From NCBI RefSeq assembly GCF_001656295.1, contig NZ_LXHE01000016.1:1-43731 (forward strand): a stretch of DNA of 43,731 nucleotides, read 5' to 3'. Position numbers and translations under genes: made by a program. The notes beneath the pieces were generated by a model, which was given only the letters and a program-made list of their open reading frames with translations, made no database searches and was not told the DNA's origin. This stretch comes from Moraxella catarrhalis. GTDB lineage: Bacteria > Pseudomonadota > Gammaproteobacteria > Pseudomonadales > Moraxellaceae. Positions 21,101 through 32,900 of the stretch are shown piece by piece; the first letter of the stretch is position 1, and each line of letters begins with the position of its first letter.

Positions 21101-21373
21101 ATGAATAAGTCTGAATTGGTAGATAGCATTGCACAAAGTGCTGGCCTAACCAAAGAGCAAGCTGCCAAAGCGGTTAATGCATTTACTGAAAGCGTTCAAG
21201 GCGCATTACAGCGTGGTGATGATGTTGTATTGGTTGGCTTTGGTACTTTTAGTGTCAAAGAGCGTGCTGCTCGCATGGGTCGTAATCCAAAAACTGGCGA
21301 AGAAATCCAAATCGCAGCCAGCAAAGTACCTAGCTTTAAAGCAGGTAAAGGCCTAAAAGAATCAGTAAACTGA
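21101..21373 (+). CDS. hupB: Nucleoid-associated protein HU (beta type)
   Basis: A 90-residue HU protein of standard length, starting [12 protein letters not shown]. The [22 protein letters not shown] region forms the DNA-binding arms with the Pro tip. It bends and compacts DNA. GAGGATAT precedes the ATG, and a strong terminator follows. It lies directly before ppiD, as in many Gammaproteobacteria. Confidence 0.98.
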   Translation: MNKSELVDSIAQSAGLTKEQAAKAVNAFTESVQGALQRGDDVVLVGFGTFSVKERAARMGRNPKTGEEIQIAASKVPSFKAGKGLKESVN

Positions 21374-21389
21374 TTGACTTAGTGATGAT

Positions 21390-21420
21390 AAAAAAGCTGC
21401 TCTATTTGGGCAGCTTTTTT
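21390..21420 (+). terminator. Terminator of hupB
   Basis: 11-bp arms AAAAAAGCTGC / GCAGCTTTTTT (21390-21400 and 21410-21420) with a T8 tail. Confidence 0.95.
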
Positions 21421-21570
21421 TGTCAAGCATGAAAGATATTTTAAATAAATAACCCGTCTTGGATTACAAAAAGTGTTTTGAGAAATCTTATAAATTAGCG
21501 TATGATATGTAAGTTTTATTGTCACTATTTTATTTGTAACACCGACTGATTTGTAGAGTATAGCAAACCT

Positions 21571-23430
21571 ATGGAAAATATGCGTAACTTCTTAAAAAGC
21601 TGGCCGGGTCGGCTGCTTTTGATAGGCACTTTGATACCAATGGCTTTTTTGGGCGTGGGCACGTTTGGTGGTCCATCAATCCAGCCCAATGAGCTGATTA
21701 AGGTGGGTGATCAAGTGGTGGATGTCGCAACTTTTCAAGCTGAGGTCAATGCTGAACGCAATGCCTTGATTGAGCAGGGCATCGATGCCAGTTTGATTAA
21801 CGAACACGCACTACAGCAGCTGATCTTAAAACGGTTAACTGATAAAGCACTGCTTGAAAATCAGGCGTCATATTTGGGTATGACGGTTTCTGATGAGATG
21901 CTGACGCAGATTTTGCAGCGCTATGAAGTCTTTCATGATAATGGACAGTTTTCAAATGATCGTTTTGCTGCTTATCTACAGCAAAATGGTCTGACCAAAG
22001 ATGCTTTATTCGCCATTGAGCGACTGCGATTAAGCTTGCGTCAGCTGATTACTGGTATCGTTGGCACCGCAATTTATCCAAACAGCGAAGTCTCAAAATT
22101 GATTGATTTACAATTGGAGGCGCGCGAGGTTTGGGTGCATCGGTATCATTGGCAGGATTATGTGGATCAAGTACAAATCAGCGATGCGCAAATCCAAGCT
22201 TATTTTGATGAGCATCAAGATAAGCTGATCAAGCCTGCGACAGTGGATCTAAGCTACATTGAATTGGATCCAAATGTGTTGAACGTTGAGACGCCAACTG
22301 AACAAGAAATCAGCGCACAGCACGCTGCCTATCTTCGAGAAAATGGCATGACAGACGGTCGGGAGTTGGCACAGATTTTATTGACAGGTCCAGATGCTCA
22401 AAAGCGCGCTGCCAAAATCCAAGCTAAACTGGATGCTGGAGAGTCTTTTGAGGCGTTGGCCAAAGCCCATTCTGATGACCCCAGTGGCTCAAATGGTGGC
22501 GTGATTGGCAGCTTTAATCCTTCGGTATTTGGAGAGCATGCCGCTGGGGTTGAGCAGGCTTTGTCAGGGTTGGGTGTTGGTCAGATCAGTCAGCCTGTCC
22601 AAACAGAATTTGGTTATCATATCTTTAAAGTGACTAAAGTCAGCGACGATGCGCCGAATATCGCCAGTATGCGCGATCAATTGATGGACAGAGCTGCCAA
22701 ACTTAAGCGCGGCCAAGCATTTGCAGATCTATCTGCTCGGATTAACACCATGGCAACTGATGGCATGGGTGTGGCTGATATTGCCAAAGAAGCTGGTGTG
22801 GAAGTAAAGCAAATCACCGCCTACCCACAAACCAATAATATGACAGCATTGCCACAGCCGGCAGTGATCGCCGCAGCTTTTGACGATTTCACCATTCAAG
22901 ATCAAGGCGTAAGCCCAAATATTTCTTTGGGTGAGAAAAATGTTTGGGTACAGCCGACTAATTATGAAGCAGAGCGCCCATTGACATTTGATGAAGCCAA
23001 GGCGCAGATCAAACAAACACTAGCCAAACAAAAAGCCATTGAGCTTGCGATGGTAGATGCTCAAAGAGTCGCCGATGAGGCTAAAACTTCTGGCGTGGCT
23101 GCTTTGACTAACACCGCTGCTAATATTGGTCTGGCGACACGCATGAGTCCTTTATTAAGCCCGCTTGAGCTTGCCAGTTTGTTCCTAAATCGCAGCGCAG
23201 AGGGTCATGATGTTTGGGCGACTCAAACCGAAGAGGGTGCGAGCGTCATTGTGGGCGGTCCAGTGAATCAAAGCAGCGAATCTCAGCTGTCAGCCGCTGA
23301 TCGTCTGCGTGCTGTGGCGGTGATCCGAGATAATGTCGGTGCCGATCAGTTAGAGGACTATGTGCATTATTTGCGTGAAAGCAGCGAGCTTGTTATCAAC
23401 CAAGATGCGCTTAAGGCACAGCAATTTTAA
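21571..23430 (+). CDS. ppiD: Membrane-anchored peptidyl-prolyl isomerase / chaperone PpiD
   Basis: A 619-residue protein. An N-terminal anchor (about residues 14-34, GRLLLIGTLIPMAFLGVGTF) leads into a SurA-like chaperone domain. A parvulin domain follows at about residues 260-357 (SFEALAKAHSDDPSGSNGG, FGYHIFKV), then a C-terminal chaperone domain. It works in the periplasm on proteins leaving the Sec channel. The start may be the ATG at 21571 or at 21580, since GGAAA lies between the two. It ends at a bidirectional terminator. Confidence 0.95.
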   Translation: MENMRNFLKSWPGRLLLIGTLIPMAFLGVGTFGGPSIQPNELIKVGDQVVDVATFQAEVNAERNALIEQGIDASLINEHALQQLILKRLTDKALLENQASYLGMTVSDEMLTQILQRYEVFHDNGQFSNDRFAAYLQQNGLTKDALFAIERLRLSLRQLITGIVGTAIYPNSEVSKLIDLQLEAREVWVHRYHWQDYVDQVQISDAQIQAYFDEHQDKLIKPATVDLSYIELDPNVLNVETPTEQEISAQHAAYLRENGMTDGRELAQILLTGPDAQKRAAKIQAKLDAGESFEALAKAHSDDPSGSNGGVIGSFNPSVFGEHAAGVEQALSGLGVGQISQPVQTEFGYHIFKVTKVSDDAPNIASMRDQLMDRAAKLKRGQAFADLSARINTMATDGMGVADIAKEAGVEVKQITAYPQTNNMTALPQPAVIAAAFDDFTIQDQGVSPNISLGEKNVWVQPTNYEAERPLTFDEAKAQIKQTLAKQKAIELAMVDAQRVADEAKTSGVAALTNTAANIGLATRMSPLLSPLELASLFLNRSAEGHDVWATQTEEGASVIVGGPVNQSSESQLSAADRLRAVAVIRDNVGADQLEDYVHYLRESSELVINQDALKAQQF

Positions 23431-23464
23431 CCAAGCTTTCATGCTTAAGCGGTATTAGAATCAA

Positions 23465-23490
23465 TAAAAGCCCAAAATTTTGGGCTTTTA
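23465..23490. terminator. Bidirectional terminator between ppiD and phhB
   Basis: A 26-bp perfect palindrome built on AAAAGCCCAAAA / TTTTGGGCTTTT, between two convergent genes. Confidence 0.9.
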
Positions 23491-23502
23491 CTTTATACGA
23501 TT

Positions 23503-23844
23503 CTAAAATAGTGCATCGGTTTTTGCCGCCATGATAAAGTCATTTTGGTGTAGACCGCCTGCTTCGTGCGACCACCACGTCACCGTCACCTGCCCCCATT
23601 CGACAAGTAAAGCAGGGTGATGACCTGCGGTTTCGGCGATCTCGCCAACTTGATTGGCAAAATCAAGTGCTTTTTTAAAATTTTTAAATGAATATACTTT
23701 GGTCAGCCGATCAATATGATCAACAGTGATGATATGCCAGTCTGATAACTGATCGAGAAGGCTTTGGTATGCTTCTGGTTGTATGAGCGGCGCGCCGACA
23801 CTGCAGGCTTGGCAGGTCTGATTTTTTAGTGATGTTGACATCAT
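23503..23844 (-). CDS. phhB: Pterin-4a-carbinolamine dehydratase
   Basis: A 113-residue protein. The family motif AGHHPALLVEWGQVTVTWWSH and the C-terminal DFIMAAKTD are clear. It regenerates the pterin cofactor of PhhA. Two ATGs are adjacent (23844 and 23841); the second is better spaced from AAGGAG. It starts 6 nt after the phhA stop, so the two form an operon. Confidence 0.96.
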   Translation of the reverse strand: MMSTSLKNQTCQACSVGAPLIQPEAYQSLLDQLSDWHIITVDHIDRLTKVYSFKNFKKALDFANQVGEIAETAGHHPALLVEWGQVTVTWWSHEAGGLHQNDFIMAAKTDALF

Positions 23845-23850
23845 TTCTCC

Positions 23851-24654
23851 TTAAGTGTTGGGTGATCCTTTGTCCATTAAGCTTGGATGTATCGGATACA
23901 TACCATCGATTTTGGCTGTCTCGATGGCGGATAGTAGCTGATTTTCATCCAAATAAAAAAGCTCATCAGGGTTTTTGATGACATAATAAATGGGCTGCAG
24001 CTTATCAATGCGATATGGCGTACGAAGCACGTCATTGAGCCGAAATTCTCGATATTCTGGCGCATCGCTTAAGGCGTATAGCGTCTCTTTGGGTGAGCTT
24101 AGAATACCGCCGCCGTAGATGCGCAGACCTTGCTTTGTTTCCATCAGCCCAAATTCCATCGTAAACCAATATAATCGCGCCAAAAAACCACGCGTCTTTT
24201 GATCGGCTTTTTTGCCAAGTTTTCCATAAGTGTGGGTAAATTTGGCAAAAGCAGGGTGGGTGAGTAAAGGACAATGTCCGACAACTTCATGAAAAATATC
24301 CGGCTCTTGAATATAATCAAAATCCTCACGAGAGCGAATGAAGGTCGCTACCGGAAACTTTTGCGCGGCTAACAGCTCAAAAAACTTAGCAAAAGAAATC
24401 AAAGCAGGCACCGCAGCGGTCGCAAATCCTGTGTGCTTTTGTAGGATTTGATCAATGTCATTGAGCTGAGGGATTTTTTGGGTGCACAAAGACAATTGAT
24501 CAAGCCCATCCAGATAATCTTGGCAGGCGCGATTTTGGATGCTGTGCTGATGTCTGGTAAATAAATCTTGCCAAATCTGATGCTCTTCATCACTGTAGTG
24601 AATGACGCCAAATTCATCTGGCGTACGAGCCTGATAGCGTGTGTGTTGACTCAT
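23851..24654 (-). CDS. phhA: Phenylalanine-4-hydroxylase
   Basis: A 267-residue bacterial-type hydroxylase. The two iron His ligands lie in FHEVVGHCPLL and the Glu ligand in the FGLMETKQG region. It converts Phe to Tyr using tetrahydropterin and iron. I chose the ATG at 24654 because AAGGA precedes it and a promoter lies just upstream; an ATG at 24669 falls at the likely transcription start. Together with phhB it forms a Phe-to-Tyr catabolic unit. Confidence 0.96.
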   Translation of the reverse strand: MSQHTRYQARTPDEFGVIHYSDEEHQIWQDLFTRHQHSIQNRACQDYLDGLDQLSLCTQKIPQLNDIDQILQKHTGFATAAVPALISFAKFFELLAAQKFPVATFIRSREDFDYIQEPDIFHEVVGHCPLLTHPAFAKFTHTYGKLGKKADQKTRGFLARLYWFTMEFGLMETKQGLRIYGGGILSSPKETLYALSDAPEYREFRLNDVLRTPYRIDKLQPIYYVIKNPDELFYLDENQLLSAIETAKIDGMYPIHPSLMDKGSPNT

Positions 24655-24672
24655 AACATTCCTTTGCATGAC

Positions 24673-24700
24673 TTTATATAATTAACTATCAAGTGGACAA
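24673..24700 (-). promoter_or_regulatory. Candidate promoter of phhAB
   Basis: On the minus strand TTGTCC (24700-24695), a 16-nt spacer and TATAAA (24678-24673). Transcription should start about 12 nt before the phhA ATG at 24654. Confidence 0.55.
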
Positions 24701-24862
24701 TCGTGCACTTTTATTTTTTTATCATAAGTAAAAAGACCAGATCTGTCTAATGAAAAATCATTGCGAAGACTTAATGATAAAAAACTATTTGTTATTAATT
24801 ATAAATTTATTTAAAAATAAAATTAATTTATCGGAAATTCCCATAGTTTTAATGATGAAAAT

Positions 24863-24893
24863 AAAGGCGGTGCTAAATATTAGCACCGCCTTT
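24863..24893 (-). terminator. Terminator of purH
   Basis: 14-bp perfect arms AAAGGCGGTGCTAA / TTAGCACCGCCTTT (24863-24876 and 24880-24893). It lies 39 nt after the purH stop. The remaining 160 nt up to phhA are very AT-rich and show only the phhA promoter. Confidence 0.85.
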
Positions 24894-24932
24894 TAGGATT
24901 TTTATTAAGTTATACTATTAATCACCATGGAA

Positions 24933-26531
24933 TCAATGGCGGAAGTGACGCATACCGGTAAAGACCATGGCGATACCATGCTCATTGGCGGCAGCGATCA
25001 CTTCTTCATCGCGCATCGACCCACCAGGCTGAATGATGCACTTGATGCCTGCGGCTGCAGCATTATCGATACCATCGCGGAATGGGAAGAAAGCATCAGA
25101 TGCCATCACTGCCCCTTCCACGATTAAGCCTGCGTGCTCAGCCTTGATCGCGGCAATGCGTGCAGAGTTTACGCGGCTCATCTGACCTGCGCCAACACCG
25201 ATGGTTTGGCGATTTTTGGCATAGACAATGGCGTTTGATTTGACATATTTGGCGACCTTCCAAGCAAAAATCAGATCATTAAGCTCTTCATCTGATGGTG
25301 CGCGCTCTGTAACCACTTTTAGATCGGCTTTATCCACCATGCCAAGGTCTTGGTCTTGGACAAGCAGACCACTATTGACACGTTTAAAATCAAACTGGGC
25401 GGCGCGCTCAGTGATGCTTGGCAGCTCACCACAAACCAGCACGCGTACATTTTTCTTCGCGCCGGTCACTTCCAATACGCCATCTTCGACACTTGGCGCG
25501 ATGATGACTTCGACAAATTGACGCTCAACGATGGCGCGCGCTGTATCAACATCAAGTGGACGGTTGAAGGCAATGATACCGCCGAACGCAGACTCAGGGT
25601 CAGTCGCATAAGCCAAATTATAAGCTTGTAAAATACCATCTAAAGAAACAGCGACACCACAAGGGTTGGCGTGTTTTACGATGACGCAAGCAGGCTTGGC
25701 AAATGATTTGACGCACTCAAGCGCAGCATCGGTATCAGCGATGTTATTATAAGACAGCTCTTTGCCTTGTAGTTGGCGTGCAGTTGCCACCGATGCTTCT
25801 TTTGAGCCGCTTTCAACATAAAACGCTGCGGATTGATGCGGGTTTTCGCCGTATCTTAGATCTTGGGCTTTGGTGAATTGACTATTAAACGTGCGCGGGA
25901 ACATAGTGGTTGCGGTCGCATCGTCACTTGGGGCAGCGCTGTCATCTTTAGGCAGGCGCGCACCAAGCCAACTGGCAATCATGCCATCATAAGCGGCGGT
26001 GTGTTCAAAGGCTTTGACCGCCAAATCAAAACGCGTGCTGTGGCTAAGTGCGCCATGAGATTTTAGCTCATCTAAGACCGTTTGATAATCATTTGGGCTA
26101 GTGATGATGCCAACATGGGCGTGGTTTTTGGCAGCAGAGCGCACCATGGCAGGACCGCCGATGTCAATATTTTCAATGGCATCAGGCATGGTGACATCTG
26201 GCTTGGCAACGGTCGCTGCAAAAGGATATAAATTAACCGCGACAATATCAATGCGATCAATGCCATGCTCTTGCATGATGCCGTCGTCAGTACCACGGCG
26301 ACCCAAAATACCACCATGAATTTTGGGATGCAGCGTCTTAACTCGACCATCCATCATTTCAGGAAAACCAGTATGTGCCGACACTTCAATGGCTTCGATG
26401 CCATTGTCTTTTAATAATTTAAAAGTGCCGCCTGTTGATAAGATGCCAAAACCAGTTTCTACCAAACCTTGGGCAAATTCAACGATTTGCGTTTTATCTG
26501 AGACGGATAATAATGCATAATTTTTTGTCAT
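24933..26531 (-). CDS. purH: Bifunctional AICAR transformylase / IMP cyclohydrolase
   Basis: A 532-residue protein. The N-terminal IMP cyclohydrolase (MGS-like) domain contains [13 protein letters not shown] and [15 protein letters not shown]. The C-terminal transformylase domain contains [14 protein letters not shown] and the Lys-His pair in [12 protein letters not shown]. It catalyses the last two steps of IMP synthesis. I chose the ATG at 26531 ([14 protein letters not shown]); the frame is open 7 codons further. It appears to be transcribed alone. Confidence 0.97.
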   Translation of the reverse strand: MTKNYALLSVSDKTQIVEFAQGLVETGFGILSTGGTFKLLKDNGIEAIEVSAHTGFPEMMDGRVKTLHPKIHGGILGRRGTDDGIMQEHGIDRIDIVAVNLYPFAATVAKPDVTMPDAIENIDIGGPAMVRSAAKNHAHVGIITSPNDYQTVLDELKSHGALSHSTRFDLAVKAFEHTAAYDGMIASWLGARLPKDDSAAPSDDATATTMFPRTFNSQFTKAQDLRYGENPHQSAAFYVESGSKEASVATARQLQGKELSYNNIADTDAALECVKSFAKPACVIVKHANPCGVAVSLDGILQAYNLAYATDPESAFGGIIAFNRPLDVDTARAIVERQFVEVIIAPSVEDGVLEVTGAKKNVRVLVCGELPSITERAAQFDFKRVNSGLLVQDQDLGMVDKADLKVVTERAPSDEELNDLIFAWKVAKYVKSNAIVYAKNRQTIGVGAGQMSRVNSARIAAIKAEHAGLIVEGAVMASDAFFPFRDGIDNAAAAGIKCIIQPGGSMRDEEVIAAANEHGIAMVFTGMRHFRH

Positions 26532-26656
26532 AATTACTGACCTAATTCCCATAATGAAAAATGCGTAAGTTTAATTCAAAAAATGCATATGGCTATTTGC
26601 ATTTTTATGATAAAAAGCTGATGTGATGAGTTGTCACATATGCTGATAGCAATAAA

Positions 26657-26685
26657 ATAATACCATTTCTCGGGGTATTTATAAA
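26657..26685 (-). promoter_or_regulatory. Candidate extended -10 promoter of purH
   Basis: On the minus strand TTTATA (26685-26680), a 17-nt spacer and TATTAT (26662-26657) preceded by TGG. The leader would be about 120 nt long. Confidence 0.4.
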
Positions 26686-26789
26686 GACAAATTGGGGAAA
26701 TTTATGAAAAGTGATCACAATCAGGAATTTTGGGGATAAATCGGTAATTTTTTGGTTAATGGCACAATTTTAGCCACACCTAAAAACTA

Positions 26790-26817
26790 CATTGATAAGT
26801 TTATCTGTTTATCAATG
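26790..26817. repeat. Inverted repeat downstream of the autotransporter gene
   Basis: 9-bp arms CATTGATAA / TTATCAATG (26790-26798 and 26809-26817). The role is unknown; it could be a second termination hairpin or a protein site. Confidence 0.5.
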
Positions 26818-26871
26818 GTAATTTGGTCATGATGAAGATAATCACTTGAGCTGTAAAATGGTTTAAGTTAT

Positions 26872-26911
26872 AAAAAACATCAGCATCAGTGATATGACTG
26901 ATGCTGATGTT
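26872..26911 (-). terminator. Terminator of the autotransporter gene
   Basis: 14-bp perfect arms AACATCAGCATCAG / CTGATGCTGATGTT (26876-26889 and 26898-26911), followed on the minus strand by a T run. Confidence 0.92.
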
Positions 26912-26966
26912 GTTTTGTACAACTATGGTGAGATTGATTTTTAAGTAAAAGCTCGTGATTTATTAC

Positions 26967-29900
26967 TTAAAAGTGAAAACCTGCACCAACTGCCGCCCCT
27001 GCATTGCCTTGGGTGTCGGCTGAACCATTGATTTTAAATACCCATTGACCATTATCCGACAGCTTAGACAGTCCCACTGCCACCGCACCTTGACCATTGT
27101 AGGTGGCAATGCCCCCTGTAACCATGGATCTGCCAGGAATATAGGCTTGTGGCATGGACGCCATCGCCATCGCTGATGAAATCCCTGCATTGGCTTTATT
27201 TTCGTTTTGGTGGATACGATGACCAAGTTCATTAGTTGCGTTGGCAATGCCTTGGGTGGCTTTATACAACTGACTGCCATTTATCGCATCGGTACTGGTG
27301 GCACTGACCTCACCTGCTGCCACATTTTGGATACGGCGTTCAGCACCTGAGGCACCCACGGAGACCGCACCAACTGCCGTTTGTCCAGCAAAGCCTTTGA
27401 CAGTGCCTGTTGCACCTGCTGTGGTGGTTTTGCCTGCTGTGCCGTCAGATTTTTTGGCTTGTGTGCCTGCTTGTGTGCCTGCACTGATGGCGGAGTTTGA
27501 ACCTAAGGCAACCGAGTTACTTTCGGTCACGGTGATGTTATTCCCCACACCAAAGACATCGGTTTGAGTGGCATCGGTAAACTGGTTGTTATTACCCACA
27601 CTGTAACTGTTATCAGCTTTAACAGTACTTGGGTCACCGATGGCACCAGAGTGCTTACCTGTTACCACATTGCCTGTACCGATGGCGATGGATTGATTGC
27701 CTGTGGCTTGTGCCTTATCACCGATGGCGATGGATTGGCTGCCTGCTTGGGTTTGTCTGCCCACGGCAACGGCGGCTTCACCATCTGCCTTAGCCTGGAA
27801 ACCGACCGCCGCTGAGTGCTTGCCAGCAGCACTTGAATCAATGCTGTTACGCCCTTGTACCACAGGTTCTTGATTGCCATCGTTGACATGGAAGAAGCGG
27901 ATGCCTTGCTCGTTTATTTTATCGATGGCTTCTGCGGGGTTGTTGGTCACATAGTTGGTCTGACCTTCGACATTATAAGTGGTGAGCAGGGCTTTTTTAC
28001 TGCCATCTTTTTGGGTTTTGACCCAAACATTGTTTAAATCACCGTTGGCATTACCGTCTTTATCCACGCCCACTTGTACGCCACCATTGGCAAGTTTGTC
28101 GGCATCGTTATTACCTTTACCGCCAAGTACTGTGCCTGCTTTGATGGCAGGGCTGTTAGATGATGAACCTGAATTTGGGTCTTTTTTGATGTCGACAATG
28201 TTCACCTGACCACCGCCAGCATTACCAGCGTTGCCACTGCCAGCATCACCATTACCAGCGTTACCAAGACCCAACAAGCTGCGTACTTCGTTTAACTGTT
28301 GCATGTTGGCAGCGTCGGTGTCTTTTGTGCCTTTGCCTACATTGCTGATGACCTTACCGCCCATGTCCAGCCCATCTTTACTTAGGGCGATGTTGCTGTT
28401 ATCTTTGCCTTTGATGCTGATACCATCAGAGTTTACCGTGGTGGTCGTACCATCTTTGGCTTTAAATACCGCTTCTGATAAATTATTAAGAGCAACCGCA
28501 TCGCCTGTACTGCCTTTATCAGCATTGGGGTTGACAAGGCTTAGACCAGCTGGGGTTTTGGCATCACTGGCTGATTTGCCTGCTTTTAGTGAGCCGTTTG
28601 GCATGAGGTCGTCTGCTTTGTAGAACTTACCATCTTTGGCTTTGATAAGCACATTGCCATTATCATCGGTCGCTGCTAAGGCGGTGTTGACGGTGATGTT
28701 ACTCATCGTGCCATCAGCACTACGCATGCTTGTGATGTCGGCACCTGTACCATTGACAAAGTTGACGGTATCATAGGCTTTGACAAAGTCCACTTGATTG
28801 TTATTGGTCTGCAAGTTAAAGCCTGCATTTAGCACATCTTTGACACTGGCAGCATTGGTTTGCTGTGCTGCTGATAGACTGGGCAGACTTTGGGCTTGCC
28901 CTGCATTTGTGTTATTGTCCGTGTTTGGCGTGGCAATTTGTGGCAAAGTGGCCTTGATGTTGGTTAGAGTAATGGCATCTGAGTTGCCACCGAGTTTTGC
29001 CACCACTTGATGACCTGTATCAAGGGGTTTGCCATGAGCTGCCAGATTGGCAAGTTTGTCCGCATCGGTGATGGGGTTGCCATCTTTGTCCACAGGTACG
29101 CCGTTGGCATTGGCTTGATAGTATTTACCATCGGTGCCTTTAATGGCTTTTTGGGGCTTGCCATCGGTGCCATTGACGGGGTTGCCATTGGCATCGGTTA
29201 CCACAAAGGGCAATGACGCACCTGAGTTGCTTTGGTTGTTTAGGGTATTGACTGTTTTGGCAACTTCATTAAACTGCTTAAAGTTCACCGCATCGTTATC
29301 ATTGACAGCTGCACCGATGTTACTGATGCGTTTGCCACCCATGTCCAGCCCATTGGCACTTAGCACAGGGGTATTTGCTTTGGCTTGACCGTTAGGCTCT
29401 ACAAAAGACACACCTTTTTCATCAATTCTGGTGCCACCTGCACTAACGCTGTTAAGATTGGTTAGGTCTTTGGCAAGTTTGAACTGTACGCCATTTGGCT
29501 GTGAGACCACGCCAATATTTTTGCCATCGCTTAGGTTTGTATAATCAGCCCCACCTGTCATGGCAAAGGTGTCGCCAAGATTCACCTGACTGTGTACGCC
29601 ATCATCTGATTTAAAGGTGATGGGCGTGCTTGCTACCTGATGCAAGTCATTGACGGTAACGGCGGCGTTTTTGGTTTTGGTATCTTTGGCGGCAGTTTCA
29701 AGCCCTTTGACAAAGGCATTATCTTCGTTGATGCCATTAGCGTCATTTTCTTTCTCTTTGGTAATGACTGATTTGACATTCATTTGAGCCAATTTGCCAT
29801 CTGGGGTTTGGGCTTGGGCGACCAGTTTGTCTTTGGCAACTTCTTTGGTTTTGTCCGCTTGACCGTTGTCATTGACTTGATAGTACTTCTTATCGGTACT

Positions 29901-32900
29901 GTCATAGATGACCTTGTTACCATCAGCATCAACATAGCCTGCTGAGTTGCCTGCTTGGCTTGCCCCTTTGGCGGTTTGGATGTCGTCAGCCAAAGTATTT
30001 AGATGGGTGGCGATGTCTTTGGCTTTAACAAGGGCGTTGTCATCAGTGGTGCTAAAATTGGTTGCATTACCATTAGCATCTGTCTTAGTGATGGTGGTGG
30101 TTTTTACGCCAATTTGTTTTTTGCCATTTTGAGCATCAACCAATGTTAAGGTTGTATCATCCACATTGACATCATACGCCACTTTACTGGTTTTGCTGGC
30201 TTCATCATAAGTTACCTTAGCAGTAGTGGCATTGCCATTGATAAAGTTGACGGTGTCATAAGTTGAGACAAAGTCTTTGGCTTCACCATTATTTTTTAAG
30301 TTAAAGCCTGCATTTAGCACATCACCAATGCTGGCGGCACGGGTTTTGTCAGTGTTATCGGCAAGCCCTTGGGTTAGTGTGTGTCCTGCACCATCATTGG
30401 TAACATTAGTTAGGGTGCTGCTTAGTCCTGTGATGGTGTTTTGACCAGCTTTACTGTCAATGACAATGCCATTGCCATTAGTGCTACCCACGGTCAGTTT
30501 AGGCGTGGTTAAGCCTTTGGTTTGGTCAATACCAACTTTGACTTTACCTGTGGTTTTGTCATTGCTGATGCTGATGCCATTTTCACCTGTAAAGGTGACT
30601 TTATTAAATTGATTGTTGTCGGTATCTGCTGTTTTACCAACAGTAAAGTTGTTGTCTTCTGTACCATCACTGATAGTAAAGGTTTGTAGGGCGGTTTTGA
30701 CTTGATCAAGATCAGCTTTGTTTAAGTCAGCAACTTTATCAGCAACTTCTTTATGCTGTTTATAAGTTACTGCATCGTTATCGCTGTCACCTTGGGCAAT
30801 ATTACTGATCTTTTTATTACCAGCATTGATGCCGTTATCTTTGGTAATCTCAACATCGCCCACTTTTAGCTTGTCCTTATCAAGATAAGGTTTGTTTTCA
30901 TCAAGTGAACCAGCTTGATTGCTAAAACCAACTTTATCTTTGGTGATGTAAGTTGTGCCTTCAAGCGGTGTATTATCGCCATTAGTAAACTTCAATCCAT
31001 CAACGCCATAGACGGTTTTGCTGTTGGTGGTAGGGGCAGTACCTGTATTTTGTTTGCTAAAGGTTAAACCACCGTTTTGTAACTCGGCGATGTCATTACC
31101 AGTACCAACGGTAATTTTACCTGTGGCAGCGATGTTATTGAGCCCTGTTAGATCTTTAGCCAGTTTGACGGTTAAGCCGTCAGTACCTGCCACCACACCG
31201 ATGTTATTGTCGGTTAATGCGTTGGTATCTGTTTGCCCACCTTGAACCTTTAAAGTATCGCCCAGTTTTTTAGTGACATCAGTGCCTGTATCACCTGCAA
31301 AGGTCAGCGGTGATTGTGCTAAGCCATGTAAGTCTTTAACTGTGGCGGCAGAGTTTTGCTTGTCGGAGTTTTTAGCGGCAGTTTCAAGCCCTTTGACAAA
31401 GGCGTTGTTTTCGTTGATGCCATTGCCTTCATTTTCTGTTTCTTTGGTGATGGCAGATTTAACCTTGGTAATTTCTTTATCACCTGCGTTAATGCCAGTT
31501 AGGCTTAGGTGGGGTTTGTTTGTATCAAGTGTGCCAGACCCATCATTAAAGCCAAAACCAGTTTTGGTCATGATGGCGGTATCTGCTTTTGGTCTGCCTG
31601 CTGTACTACCATTGACATCAGCAAATTTAATGCCATCAGCACCGACTTGGATTTGTTCGTTACCGTTTTTAACAGTCAAGCCACCGTTGTTTAGGGTGCT
31701 GTTGCCAACGGTCAGACCGTTATTTTGGTTAAGCCCAAAGGTAACTGTACCATCTGTTTTGGTTGTAACATCAACACCGTTTTCACCTTTGAGTTTTAGG
31801 GTGTTGACTTGCTCACCGTTTTTTTCTTTACCCACGGTGATGGCGTTGGTTTCGCTGTCATTATCATCAGCACCATTTTCATCTACCTTTTTAACTTTAA
31901 AGGTTTGTAGGGCGGTGCCTGCCATATTTTTAGCTTCATTGGCAGCGATTTCGGCACTTTCTGCTTTATCTTTGGCTTTTGTTGCTTGCTCTTGGGCAGT
32001 TGTTGCTTGTTCTTTGGCAGTTTTGGCTTCGCCTGCACTTTTTTCAGCAGCGGCTTTAGCATCATTGGCTTCAGTTTTGGCGGTTTCGGCAGCTTGGGCG
32101 GATTGATTTGCATTTTGTTCCGCTGCTGCTGCTTTTTGCTGAGCTGTTTGGGCGTTTTGTTGTGCTTCTTGAGCAGAATTCTTAGCGGTCTCAGCATCAG
32201 ATTTAGCACTTTCTGCCTGTTGTTGAGCTGTTTCAGCTGATTGCTGTGCTGTTTGGGCGTTTTGCTGTGCTGTTTGTGCTTCACTTGCACTGTTTTGAGC
32301 TGCAGTTTTGGCGGCTGTTGCTTCGTCTGCACTTTTTTCAGCAGCGGCTTTAGCATCAGTAGCTTCTGATTTAGCTGTTTCAGCTGATTGCTGTGCTTGT
32401 TTTGCCTGCTCAGCAGATTGACTTGCTTTTTGTTCCGCTGCTGCTGCTTTTTGCTGGGCTTCTTGAGCAGAATTCTTAGCGGTCTCAGCATTAGTTTGGG
32501 CACTTTCAGCCTGTTGCTGAGCTGTTTGAGCATTTTGCTGTGCTTGTTGTGCTTGTTCTTTAGCGGTTGTTGCTTCACTTGCAGATGTCGTTGCTTGCTG
32601 TTGAGCCTCTTGGGCTGATTGTTTAGCACTTTCTGCTTTATCTTTGGCTGCTGTCGCTTGCTCTTGGGCTGCTGTCGCTGATTGCTGTGCTTGTTTTGCC
32701 TGCTCAGCAGATTGACTTGCATTTTGCTGGGCAGTTTCTGCTTGGGCTGCACTTTTTTGAGCTTCATTTGCAGATGTATTAGCGGCTGTTTGTGCTTGCT
32801 CTGCTTGTTTTTGAGCGGCTGTCGCTTGATTTGCAGATGTCGCTGCTTGGTTGGCGGCTTCGGTTGCTTGCTGTTGAGCCGCTTCTGCTGTGGATTTAGC

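Larger units (their letters stand above)
26532..26966. other. Intergenic region between the autotransporter gene and purH
   Basis: About 435 nt without a convincing gene. It holds the purH promoter and leader, two inverted repeats and the autotransporter terminator, each listed separately. Confidence 0.7.

Noticed and set aside
26704-26739. 11-codon plus-strand ORF (MKSDHNQEFWG) with a good GGGGAAATTT ribosome binding site
   Set aside because: A leader-peptide role is tempting, but no plus-strand gene follows it, as both neighbours are on the minus strand.
31273-32106. 277-codon open frame on the plus strand antisense to the autotransporter
   Set aside because: Composition (Ala, Leu, Ser, Val rich) mirrors the repeats of the other strand; there is no ribosome binding site or homology.
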